A stretch of 20,697 nt of DNA from Methylococcaceae bacterium (lineage in GTDB: Bacteria; Pseudomonadota; Gammaproteobacteria; Methylococcales; Methylomonadaceae). This document shows, in pieces, positions 1 through 6,828 of the stretch (positions are counted from its first letter, which is position 1; each line of letters begins with the position of its first letter). The position numbers and the translations under genes are program-made. The notes beneath the pieces were generated by a model. That model ran no database searches and was not told the origin of the DNA. It worked only from the letters and a program-made list of their open reading frames with translations. The stretch is from contig CANNLO010000051.1 in NCBI GenBank assembly GCA_947505055.1, positions 1-20,697 on the forward strand. The letters are read 5' to 3'.

Positions 1-126
1 ATTCAATATCCAGCGATTCAATGTGGAATAATCGACTTTTCGCTATTGTTGTTTTATTGAGGATAGTCGGTTTTTTATTCATTTTTTGGTATTGTATTGA
101 AAAATTTTACGCAAATATAACTCACT

Positions 127-786
127 ATGATCGTTGATTGGAAAAAAATAGATACTGTTTTATTGGATATGGATGGGACATTACTGGATTTGAATTTCGA
201 CAATCATTTCTGGCAGGAGTTTGTACCGCTTAACTTTGCAAAAAAACAGGGGTTGTCGATAGAACTTGCAAAGCTGCAGTTACAGCCCCAATTTAAAAGT
301 ATGGAAGGTAAGTTGGAATGGTATTGTCTTGATTATTGGAGTGACGTTTTAGAACTGGATATTGCCGGCTTAAAAGCAGAAATTTCCGAGTTGATAGTGG
401 TTTTGCCACATGTGACAGAGTTTCTGGAAAAGATTCATCAATCATCAAAAAAAGTTTATTTAGTGACTAATGCACACAGGGATAGCTTGAATCTCAAGAT
501 GGAAAAGACCTGTTTACAGGTATTTTTTGATGAAATTATTAGTTCACATGATCTGGGGTTTGCTAAAGAACATCCCGATTTTTGGCGCTTGCTGCAACAA
601 AAACAAAAGTTCGAAAAACAAACCACACTGATGGTTGATGATAGCCTGACAGTACTTAAGGCGGCCAGGCAATTTGGCATAGGCAATTTGGTTTCAGTGA
701 GCCGACCGGACTCCCAACAGCCTAAAAAAGTAATAACAGATTATCCTGCCATAGAAGATTTTCGCGAGTTGCTGATTGGGCTATAG
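127..786 (+). CDS. yrfG: HAD-family GMP/IMP nucleotidase YrfG
   Basis: A cytoplasmic haloacid-dehalogenase-type phosphatase. The family member in E. coli dephosphorylates purine monophosphates (GMP, IMP). HAD motif I is visible as LLDMDGTLLDL, with nucleophile and acid/base Asp14 and Asp16. Motif II is the Thr in LVTNAH, and motif IV is the Asp pair in LMVDDSL near residue 172. The segment NHFWQEFVP and the WYCLDYWSD motif closely match YrfG rather than generic HAD proteins. Length (219 aa) is normal. The ATG at 127 has no clear Shine-Dalgarno sequence, but the next ATG falls inside motif I, so this start is the only sensible one. The gene runs tail to tail into rhlB, the stop codons touching at 786/787. 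Assignment to the YrfG family is firm; substrate preference is inferred from the family. Confidence 0.9.
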   Translation: MIVDWKKIDTVLLDMDGTLLDLNFDNHFWQEFVPLNFAKKQGLSIELAKLQLQPQFKSMEGKLEWYCLDYWSDVLELDIAGLKAEISELIVVLPHVTEFLEKIHQSSKKVYLVTNAHRDSLNLKMEKTCLQVFFDEIISSHDLGFAKEHPDFWRLLQQKQKFEKQTTLMVDDSLTVLKAARQFGIGNLVSVSRPDSQQPKKVITDYPAIEDFRELLIGL

Positions 787-2100
787 CTAAGTTTTTTTAT
801 TTTGATGCGGACGCTTACCCTGATATTCGGGTTTTGCTTTTTGAGGTCTTTTTGCCGGAATAATAATTTCAGCTAAAAGATCTTCCGTAATAGAAAGTAC
901 CGGGATTTTCTGGTCGAGGTATTCCTCGATATCCGGCATCGAATAGGCATATTGTTCACAGATAAAACTGATCGCTATACCACTGGTACCAAAGCGCGCA
1001 GTACGGCCAATTCTGTGAACATAATCTTCCGCATCTTGCGGCAAATCGTAATTAAAGACATGGGAAACATCGGCAATATGCAGGCCTCTGGCCGCAACAT
1101 CGGTTGCAATTAACAAAGTGATTTTGTTTTCCTGAAAATCAGCCAGCAAACGTTGGCGTTTGTCTTGTGGCACATCACCGCTGAGGGCAGCGGTGATGTA
1201 ACCATTAGCATTCAGTGTGTCATCAAGTAGCTCGGCACAGCGCTTGGTGTTTACAAAAATGATACTACGTTGCGGCTTGTGTTGGTTCAATATGCCAACC
1301 AATAAAGGAATTTTTTGCTCGTTTGAAGGACAATATGCGCTTTGTTGGATGGCTTTTGAGGTAACTTCCTCGGTTTCGATGCGAATCAGAACCGGATTAT
1401 TCATATGTTCATAAGCCAGTTCGGTTACTTTGTAAGACAAAGTCGCGGAAAACAGCATGTTCAAGCGTTGATCCGGCGGTGGCATGCGCCGCAATAAAAA
1501 CCTAATGTCTTTGATAAAACCCAGATCAAACATCCGGTCAGCTTCATCCATCACCGTGACTTTAACATTATCCAGACTAAAGGTATTTTGCCGGTAAAAG
1601 TCTATGATACGGCCTGGGGTACCGATGATGATGTCGACATTGGCCTTAAGACTGTCCAATTGTTTCTGGTAATCGGTGCCGCCGTAGATAAGCGCTAATT
1701 TTAAATTGAGATGCTTACCCAGTTGCAAGGCATCCTTGTGAATCTGAATGGCTAATTCACGGGTAGGTGCAAGAATAATGGCCCTCGGATTTATGATGTG
1801 CTTAAGATGGACAACTATTTTTACGGGTCGCTCTTCGGAATCATTAAGATCAATTTCCAGATCGTCGTCTATTTCATCATCATTTAATAGATACTGAAAA
1901 GTGGCCAATAAAAAAGCGGCAGTTTTTCCGGTGCCGGTTTGAGCCTGTCCTGCAACATCCATTCCGCGTAAGGATAGGGGCAAGGCTTTATGCTGGATAG
2001 GTGTGCAATGATTGAAACCAGCGTCTTTTAATCCACGAAGGATCGGATCGGATAATTCAAGATTACAAAAGCGTGTTTGAGTTAAATGGGTATTTTTCAT
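787..2100 (-). CDS. rhlB: ATP-dependent RNA helicase RhlB (DEAD-box)
   Basis: A DEAD-box RNA helicase. In gammaproteobacteria RhlB unwinds structured RNA for the RNase E/PNPase degradosome. All motifs are present in order: Q-motif region ending TPIQHKALP (about 33-41), motif I AQTGTGKT (53-60), Ia PTRELAIQI (112-120), TPGR (161-164), DEAD (185-188), SAT (218-220), IIFVNT (280-285), ATDVAARGL (332-340) and HRIGRTAR (362-369). The C-terminus is short and basic (KRPQKAKPEYQGKRPHQNKK), suited to RNA contact. Between motifs I and Ia lies an acidic stretch (NDDEIDDDLEIDLNDSEE, 73-90), making this interval about 20 residues longer than in E. coli RhlB as I remember it. The gene diverges from trxA-rho, the same order as in E. 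coli, which supports RhlB over the paralogues RhlE and SrmB. Confidence 0.93.
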   Translation of the reverse strand: MKNTHLTQTRFCNLELSDPILRGLKDAGFNHCTPIQHKALPLSLRGMDVAGQAQTGTGKTAAFLLATFQYLLNDDEIDDDLEIDLNDSEERPVKIVVHLKHIINPRAIILAPTRELAIQIHKDALQLGKHLNLKLALIYGGTDYQKQLDSLKANVDIIIGTPGRIIDFYRQNTFSLDNVKVTVMDEADRMFDLGFIKDIRFLLRRMPPPDQRLNMLFSATLSYKVTELAYEHMNNPVLIRIETEEVTSKAIQQSAYCPSNEQKIPLLVGILNQHKPQRSIIFVNTKRCAELLDDTLNANGYITAALSGDVPQDKRQRLLADFQENKITLLIATDVAARGLHIADVSHVFNYDLPQDAEDYVHRIGRTARFGTSGIAISFICEQYAYSMPDIEEYLDQKIPVLSITEDLLAEIIIPAKRPQKAKPEYQGKRPHQNKKT

Positions 2101-2141
2101 AGGCTATAGGATAACTTAAAAATCAATTCAGCTGAAATTGA

Positions 2142-2170
2142 TTGACTACTTGTCACTTCCCTCCTATAGT
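2142..2170 (+). promoter_or_regulatory. sigma70 promoter of trxA
   Basis: A -35 hexamer TTGACT (2142-2147) and a -10 hexamer TATAGT (2165-2170) are separated by exactly 17 bp. That is 5/6 and 5/6 matches to consensus with the optimal spacer. It lies 29 bp before the trxA start, leaving a short leader containing the Shine-Dalgarno GGAG. Confidence 0.75.
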
Positions 2171-2198
2171 TTTAATTTTAACATTTGGAGAAATTAAA

Positions 2199-2525
2199 GT
2201 GAGTGATTCAGTCCTTCATGTAAATGATAGTGAGTTTAATGAAATCGTTATTAAAGCTGCGGGTCCCGTATTAGTAGATTATTGGGCTGAATGGTGCGGT
2301 CCTTGTAAAATGATTGGCCCAATTCTGGATGATATAGCGAAAGAATATGCAGGCAAGCTGACCATTGTAAAATTAAATATAGATGAAAACCCCGAAACTC
2401 CACAGCATTATGGTGTTCGCGGCATTCCAACGTTGATGCTGTTTAAGAACGGCGAAGTGGAAGCTACCAAAGTAGGGGCCCTGTCAAAATCGCAACTTGC
2501 TGCCTTCGTTGATAGCAACATCTAA
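2199..2525 (+). CDS. trxA: Thioredoxin 1 (TrxA)
   Basis: A cytoplasmic protein-disulfide reductase, recycled by thioredoxin reductase, that donates electrons to ribonucleotide reductase, peroxiredoxins and others. The active site WCGPC is at residues 32-36, and the buried Asp27 and the cis-proline segment RGIPTLMLF are present. The open frame extends upstream to a TTG at 2142, but that TTG belongs to the -35 box. The GTG at 2199 follows GGAG (2187-2190) with 8-nt spacing and yields 108 residues beginning MSDSVLHV, matching the usual TrxA length and N-terminus. It is divergent from rhlB and 186 bp ahead of rho. The trxA-rho pairing is conserved in gammaproteobacteria. Confidence 0.95.
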   Translation: MSDSVLHVNDSEFNEIVIKAAGPVLVDYWAEWCGPCKMIGPILDDIAKEYAGKLTIVKLNIDENPETPQHYGVRGIPTLMLFKNGEVEATKVGALSKSQLAAFVDSNI

Positions 2526-2535
2526 TATATCATTT

Positions 2536-2574
2536 TACTCAGGCCTGTCACAAAAGGTTGGACGGGGCTGAGTA
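2536..2574 (+). other. Hairpin in the trxA-rho intergenic region
   Basis: The arms TACTCAGGCCTGTC (2536-2549) and GACGGGGCTGAGTA (2561-2574) pair over 14 positions with one G-T wobble and one mismatch, around an 11-nt loop. No U-tract follows, so it is not a canonical intrinsic terminator. It could stabilise the trxA 3' end, act as a weak terminator, or fold as part of the autoregulated rho leader. The structure is seen directly; its role is not known. Confidence 0.5.
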
Positions 2575-2575
2575 C

Positions 2576-2603
2576 TTGAGTTACACTGTTTTAGCGCGAT
2601 AAT
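2576..2603 (+). promoter_or_regulatory. Candidate promoter for rho
   Basis: TTGAGT (2576-2581), 16 bp, GATAAT (2598-2603): 4/6 and 5/6 matches to sigma70 consensus. It would give an untranslated leader of roughly 100 nt before the rho ATG at 2712, in keeping with the long, Rho-attenuated leader known for E. coli rho. The rho start has only a weak ribosome-binding site. Confidence 0.4.
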
Positions 2604-2711
2604 CATGCGCACCCCAATCATATCGTCCGATAAACTATCGCCCCTGAATTATACCTGTCCTAGTCGTTGCGGTTTATATCCGTAAGTACTTTTCCTTGAG
2701 TTGTCTTTTAT

Positions 2712-3968
2712 ATGAATCTAACTGAGTTAAAACTAAAACAAATAAGTGAAGTTATTGAAATCGCCGAGTCCCTTGGACTTGAAAATGTAGCCAGATCACG
2801 AAAGCAGGACTTGATTTTTGCGATTTTAAAAAAACAAGCCAAGGCTGGTGATGATATATCAGGCGATGGGGTTCTGGAAATTTTACAGGATGGTTTTGGT
2901 TTTTTACGTACACCGGGCTGTTCTTATTTAGCGGGCCCTGATGATATATATGTTTCACCCAGTCAGATCAGACGATTTTCTTTAAAGACTGGCGACACCA
3001 TTAGTGGAAAGATTAGGCCGCCGAAAGATAACGAACGTTATTTTGCCATGCTCAAGGTTGACCAGATCAATTTTGAACCCCCGGAAAATACTAAAAACAA
3101 AATCACCTTTTCAAATCTGACACCACTTTTCGCCAAACAGCGATTTGTCCTTGAACAGGGCAATGGCACCAGCGAAGATTTGACCGGTCGGATGATTGAT
3201 TTGGTTGCTCCTATCGGTAAAGGTCAGCGTGGCTTGATTGTCTCGCCACCTAAAGCCGGTAAAACCATGATTCTGCAAAGCTTGGCGCAGGCAATTGCAG
3301 AACAAAATCCTGAATGTTATCTGATCGTATTGTTAATCGACGAACGTCCCGAAGAAGTAACCGAAATGGAGCGTTGTGTTCGTGGAGAAGTTATCTCCAG
3401 TACCTTTGATGAACCGGCTACCCGTCATGTGCAAGTTGCAGAAATGGTTATCGAAAAAGCCCGTCGTTTGGTGGAACATAAACACGATGTAGTCATTTTG
3501 TTAGACTCAATTACACGACTGGCAAGAGCGTATAACACCGTGGTACCTTCGTCTGGAAAGATTCTTACTGGTGGTGTCGATGCCAATGCACTGGAAAAAC
3601 CAAAGCGCTTTTTTGGTGCTGCACGAAACATTGAAGAAGGTGGCAGTTTGACCATTATTGCAACTGCGCTGGTTGATACCGGCTCAAGAATGGATGAGGT
3701 GATTTACGAGGAGTTCAAGGGTACCGGTAACATGGAGTTACATTTGGACCGTAAAATTGCCGAGAAAAGAATTTATCCTGCCATTAACATTAATCGTTCC
3801 GGCACACGTCGCGAAGAATATCTGGTTGATCCGGACACGTTGCAAAAAACCTGGATCTTACGCAAGATTTTGCAGCCCATGGATGAAACTGCAGCTTCAG
3901 AGTTTTTGATTGGTAAACTTAAAGACTTTAAAACCAATTCGGAATTTTTTGAATCCATGAAGCGCTAA
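2712..3968 (+). CDS. rho: Transcription termination factor Rho
   Basis: A hexameric RNA-dependent ATPase/translocase that ends transcription at Rho-dependent sites. The 418 residues are essentially the standard length (419 in E. coli). The N-terminal helical domain starts [10 protein letters not shown]. The cold-shock-type primary RNA-binding fold carries DGFGFLR (60-66). The ATPase core shows Walker A PPKAGKT (179-185), Walker B VILLDS, the Q-loop segment [10 protein letters not shown] and the R-loop region [13 protein letters not shown]. There are no inserts of the kind seen in high-GC Gram-positive Rho. It lies downstream of trxA with its own probable promoter, and a terminator-like hairpin follows the stop. 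Transcription is probably autoregulated through the leader, as in E. coli; this is inference. Confidence 0.97.
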   Translation: MNLTELKLKQISEVIEIAESLGLENVARSRKQDLIFAILKKQAKAGDDISGDGVLEILQDGFGFLRTPGCSYLAGPDDIYVSPSQIRRFSLKTGDTISGKIRPPKDNERYFAMLKVDQINFEPPENTKNKITFSNLTPLFAKQRFVLEQGNGTSEDLTGRMIDLVAPIGKGQRGLIVSPPKAGKTMILQSLAQAIAEQNPECYLIVLLIDERPEEVTEMERCVRGEVISSTFDEPATRHVQVAEMVIEKARRLVEHKHDVVILLDSITRLARAYNTVVPSSGKILTGGVDANALEKPKRFFGAARNIEEGGSLTIIATALVDTGSRMDEVIYEEFKGTGNMELHLDRKIAEKRIYPAININRSGTRREEYLVDPDTLQKTWILRKILQPMDETAASEFLIGKLKDFKTNSEFFESMKR

Positions 3969-4007
3969 CCTGGCAAAGCTTACAGAGCCTATTTTACGCT
4001 TAGTTTT

Positions 4008-4050
4008 TCCGTTGCATAATATAATTAAATAAAATGCAACGGATTTAATT
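4008..4050 (+). terminator. Terminator-like hairpin after rho
   Basis: A perfect 10-bp inverted repeat, TCCGTTGCAT (4008-4017) and ATGCAACGGA (4034-4043), encloses a 16-nt AT-only loop and is followed by TTTAATT on the plus strand. It sits between the convergent rho and yggX genes, 40 bp after the rho stop. The loop is long and the T-tract is interrupted, so efficiency is uncertain. Confidence 0.6.
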
Positions 4051-4058
4051 CCTAACAA

Positions 4059-4331
4059 TCAGCTTTTGGGAGGAACATAGCCATCAGGCATTTCGTTATT
4101 GCCTTCAAATAGAAACTTGGTTCTTTCTTCAGCCAAAAATTCTCGTGCCTTCGGGTCAAAACTCGCTAATTTTCCTTCATTAATCAACATGGTTTGCTTT
4201 GTCAGCCAATCTTTCCAGGCTTGCTTTGAAACTTTTTCGAAGATTTCCTGTCCTTTCGGACCAGGAAAAGGCGGAGTATCTAAACCTTCAGTTTCTATTC
4301 CCAATTTTACGCATTTAATAAGTCTGGTCAT
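4059..4331 (-). CDS. yggX: YggX-family Fe(II)-trafficking / oxidative-protection protein
   Basis: A 90-residue YggX protein. The family is linked to Fe(II) trafficking and to protection of Fe-S enzymes from oxidative damage. The single conserved N-terminal cysteine (Cys7 in MTRLIKCVKL), PFPGPKGQEIF, the strongly conserved QAWKDWLTKQTMLINE block and the terminal GYVPP motif are all present. It lies 64 bp downstream of mutY on the same strand, the conserved mutY-yggX arrangement. This pairing makes sense, since MutY is an Fe-S glycosylase acting on oxidative lesions. The gene is probably cotranscribed from upstream of mutY. Confidence 0.92.
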   Translation of the reverse strand: MTRLIKCVKLGIETEGLDTPPFPGPKGQEIFEKVSKQAWKDWLTKQTMLINEGKLASFDPKAREFLAEERTKFLFEGNNEMPDGYVPPKS

Positions 4332-4395
4332 TTTAATCTCATCTATGATTTTTTAAGCCAAAGCGGCGAATTTTTCTTGGTGTTTTTTTCGTAGC

Positions 4396-5439
4396 TCAAC
4401 TGACTTTTTCAGATTGAAGTAACTGTTTGATTGGTGCGGCTAAGCCAAGCGTATTAACCTGATCAGCTTTATACCAGACAGTTAGATTAGCTTCCATCAC
4501 AAAATTACTGTGGGAATTGGTTTGAATCAGCAGTGGTGTGTAATCCAAGTGGTAATGGGAAAATGTATGGCGTCGGGTTTCTAATGTCCGTTGATCGGCA
4601 ATAGCAATATTCTTAGTCTGGCACCATTCATAGGCAGCCTCTTCAGTATCAAACTCTGGCAAACTCCAAAGGCCTCCCCATATGCCAACTGGCGGGCGTT
4701 TTTCCAGCAAAATCCGATTGTCGATATCAGTGAGCAATAAAAAAACAAGCTGTTTGACGGGTAAGGTCTTGGGAGGTTTGGAGGTTGGAAATGACGTCAT
4801 ATTTCCTGCAATTCTGGCTAAACAGTCTTCATGAAGTGGACAAGCTCCACAATTGGGCTTGCTGCGGGTACAAAGCGTTGCACCCAAATCCATAATAGCT
4901 TGGGTATAATCGGCCACTCGGGCTTGAGGTGTTAGTCTGGTGCTGATTATCCAGAGTTCTTTGTTGACTGCACTGTTACCTGGCCAACCGGCAATCGCTT
5001 TAAATCGGGTTAATACTCTTTTTACATTTCCATCCAGTATCGGATGGCTTTTATTAAAAGCGATACTCAGGATGGCGCCCGCGGTTGATTGGCCAATGCC
5101 GGGTAATTCTAAGAGTTCATTAAGCGTATCGGGGAAACGATCTTGTTCGGTGATTGTTTTTGCTGTCTTGTGCAAATTTCTTGCCCTTGCATAGTAGCCG
5201 AGACCTGACCAAAGATGCAATACATCATCAACAGGCGCATTTGCCAGGCTGATAATATCCGGGAATTTTTCAATAAAATTATTGAAATAAGGAATAACGG
5301 TAGCGACTTGAGTTTGCTGTAGCATGGTCTCGGAAAGCCAGACGCGGTAAGGTGACAGGTCTTTTTGCCAAGGTAGGTCTTTACGGCCATATTGATCAAA
5401 CCAGGCAAGGATATTTTGTTGGAATTTTGATGGATTCAT
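4396..5439 (-). CDS. mutY: A/G-specific adenine glycosylase MutY
   Basis: A base-excision-repair glycosylase that removes adenine mispaired with 8-oxoguanine. Catalytic Glu37 lies in LSETMLQQTQV and Asp136 in HPILDGNVKR. The helix-hairpin-helix is LPGIGQSTAGAI (112-123). The [4Fe-4S] ligands are Cys190, Cys197, Cys200 and Cys206 in the canonical C-x6-C-x2-C-x5-C spacing. The C-terminal part (about 225-347) is the NUDIX-like 8-oxoG-recognition domain, with conserved GIWGGLWSLPEF and the TFSHYHL segment. At 347 residues it is full length. No obvious Shine-Dalgarno precedes the ATG. It heads the mutY-yggX pair. Confidence 0.96.
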   Translation of the reverse strand: MNPSKFQQNILAWFDQYGRKDLPWQKDLSPYRVWLSETMLQQTQVATVIPYFNNFIEKFPDIISLANAPVDDVLHLWSGLGYYARARNLHKTAKTITEQDRFPDTLNELLELPGIGQSTAGAILSIAFNKSHPILDGNVKRVLTRFKAIAGWPGNSAVNKELWIISTRLTPQARVADYTQAIMDLGATLCTRSKPNCGACPLHEDCLARIAGNMTSFPTSKPPKTLPVKQLVFLLLTDIDNRILLEKRPPVGIWGGLWSLPEFDTEEAAYEWCQTKNIAIADQRTLETRRHTFSHYHLDYTPLLIQTNSHSNFVMEANLTVWYKADQVNTLGLAAPIKQLLQSEKVS

Positions 5440-5544
5440 AGCGGGGAATAAAGTTTAATAAGTAATCTTGGTTAATTCTTTTAAAGCGTCGAAGAATAAA
5501 AGCAGAAGCCATAGAGTTGAAATCTGATTCAGTAAATAATGTTA

Positions 5545-5676
5545 ACGGGGTGGATGGTTAGCTCCACCTGTATCTATATGTTGTGGTTAAATGTCTCCGT
5601 TGCCTAATCTTACGAGCAGTGACATTTGGCGTAATTACTACATATTGTGGTTGGTGGAGCTAACTGTCCACCCCGC
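5545..5676. repeat. MITE/BIME-like inverted-repeat element with flanking 8-bp direct repeats
   Basis: Two 23-bp arms, 5546-5568 and 5653-5675, are inverted copies of each other with only two mismatches. They begin CGGGGTGGA and end TTAGCTCCACC. Each arm is also a small hairpin on its own (GGTGGA, 8-nt loop, TCCACC), so the layout resembles two REP units in opposite orientation. The interior (5569-5652) keeps further weak inverted similarity (AAATGTC and ATATGT against their complements). The element is bracketed by TAATGTTA at 5537-5544 and 5677-5684, as expected of a target-site duplication. It contains no coding frame, so if mobile it depends on a transposase encoded elsewhere. It lies upstream of mutY and before a decayed gene. 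Confidence 0.65.
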
Positions 5677-5786
5677 TAATGTTATAAAGGCAACTGATTA
5701 TGGCAAATAGTTAATTAAATGAGATATGATTATTGTCCAAGGCTAACAAGCAACTAAAATCATTTTCATTGAAATCAATTTACAAA

Positions 5787-6205
5787 GCCATCATTTTATT
5801 GGATTCAAGGGTTCATTCGCACGCAATAGATCCACATCCAGACGGAGATTTGTTTCTGCCAAAGGATCAATTGAGTATGGAGTAAGGTATCTTCATACGC
5901 CTTTGTTACTCATTGTGGGGCATTCGATGTGCGGAGCGGTTAAAGCGGCAATGACAGATTTTTCAAATATGGAGCCCGCAATTAAAGATAATCTGAGTAC
6001 AATACATGTTCCACTCGGGAATCCAGAAAACGCAGTACAAGTTAAAGAGGCTGTTGAGGTGAATGTTAATGAGCAGGTTAATGAGCAGGTTAATCTTGCC
6101 ATGAAGTTATTTGAACCTGAATTAGCTAATGGTAAGCTGCTTATTGTTGGAGCTGTTTATGATTTTCGAAACGACTATAAAAAGGCTTTGGACGATTGGT
6201 CTTGA
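5787..6205 (+). pseudogene. Degraded beta-class carbonic anhydrase
   Basis: Remnant of a beta-carbonic anhydrase (CO2/bicarbonate interconversion, zinc enzyme). One frame from about 5793 reads ILLDSRV and then DGDLF, the shape of the N-terminal CxDSR...GDLF region. The expected zinc-ligand Cys is Leu, and the frame hits a stop at 5880-5882. A second frame, from about 5864 on, reads GSIEYGVRYLHTPLLLIVGH and SMCGAVKAAM, holding the second pair of zinc ligands (His and Cys of HSMCGA), and continues to the C-terminal KLLIVGAVYDFRND. The frames differ by a shift between roughly 5855 and 5864, and the RNAGN block between them is missing. The longest open frame (5903-6205, 100 aa) is therefore a C-terminal half, not a functional enzyme. 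An in-frame 12-bp duplication lies inside it. Confidence 0.8.
6065..6094 (+). repeat. 12-bp tandem repeat (2.5 copies)
   Basis: GTTAATGAGCAG is present at 6065-6076 and 6077-6088, followed by a half copy GTTAAT (6089-6094). It codes for repeated VNEQ in the carbonic anhydrase pseudogene, probably a slippage duplication. Confidence 0.8.
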
Positions 6206-6421
6206 CTAATGTTAATGGCGAGAAGGATGCGCAAATAATCAGTAAATACTGACATTTTCAAAATGGGCCGCTACAAAGTAATTCAAGAAAACATTTGGCC
6301 TTTAAAGATTTTGGGATGTATTATTTTTGTTGATATCACAAAGCGATTGAATTAACTTTAGTTATTTGTTTTCCTCTTGTAATTGTTTTTTCATAATTAA
6401 GTATTAAAGTGAGGTGTCTAA

Positions 6422-6721
6422 ATGTTACATTTGGCTAGATTTGCTGCTATTGCAGTGCTTGTATGGTTTTATCTGTCAGCAAAGGAAAAAGGAGAGTCTC
6501 CCATAAACTGGGCTATCACAGGATTGATTGGTTATTGGATTGCCTGGTGGGCGGTAAAATTGACAGTAGTATCAGGCTTGACTTCAATGGTTGCAAAAAA
6601 TCCAACCGGCACTTTTTTATTAATACAAATTCCGGCTTTATGTGCAATCGGTGCAGCAATTTTAATCAGAAAAAAATTGATAGCAGATGCTGATAAAAAA
6701 TCCAAGGATGGATTTAATTAA
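6422..6721 (+). CDS. Small three-pass membrane protein, function unknown
   Basis: I do not recognise this 99-residue protein. It shows three probable transmembrane helices at about 4-21, 29-53 and 61-83, separated by a short charged loop (KEKGES) and a loop with KNPTG, and ends in a Lys/Asp-rich tail (about 84-99). The second helix is rich in tryptophan (four Trp between residues 30 and 43, including IAWWAVK). No catalytic motif is visible. The ATG has a good ribosome-binding site (GTGAGGTG, GAGG at 6411-6414), and coding-like composition supports a real gene. It stands alone, 216 bp after the carbonic anhydrase remnant and 107 bp before rfbB on the same strand. It could be cotranscribed with rfbB, though a separate promoter there is likely. 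Confidence 0.75.
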   Translation: MLHLARFAAIAVLVWFYLSAKEKGESPINWAITGLIGYWIAWWAVKLTVVSGLTSMVAKNPTGTFLLIQIPALCAIGAAILIRKKLIADADKKSKDGFN

Positions 6722-6782
6722 GCAAACCAACCAACCTGCTCCATAGTTCCCGATAAAATAGAAAGCTTAAATGAAATTGCAC

Positions 6783-6811
6783 TTGATAAGTGTTATTGTA
6801 AATAATATCAA
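6783..6811 (+). promoter_or_regulatory. Candidate promoter of the rfbBDAC cluster
   Basis: TTGATA (6783-6788) and TATCAA (6806-6811) lie 17 bp apart, 17 bp before the rfbB ATG. Matches to sigma70 consensus are 5/6 and 4/6. The two hexamers are exact reverse complements of each other, so the site could equally be an inverted-repeat operator. The leader would be very short. Confidence 0.3.
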
Positions 6812-6828
6812 AACAATAGGCAGATAAA

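Noticed and set aside
92..121. Promoter TTGTAT-18-TATAAC before yrfG
   Set aside because: It would start transcription at or after the ATG at 127; the 126-bp left edge shows nothing else I can support.
2142..2198. TTG start adding 19 residues to thioredoxin
   Set aside because: This TTG is the -35 box of a near-consensus promoter; GTG 2199 has a Shine-Dalgarno and gives the standard N-terminus.
6065..6094. CRISPR-like repeat
   Set aside because: A 12-bp head-to-tail duplication without spacers is slippage, not an array; no cas genes are present.
5903..6205. Intact small carbonic anhydrase
   Set aside because: It lacks the first half of the enzyme, including the first zinc-ligand pair, which lies upstream in another frame.
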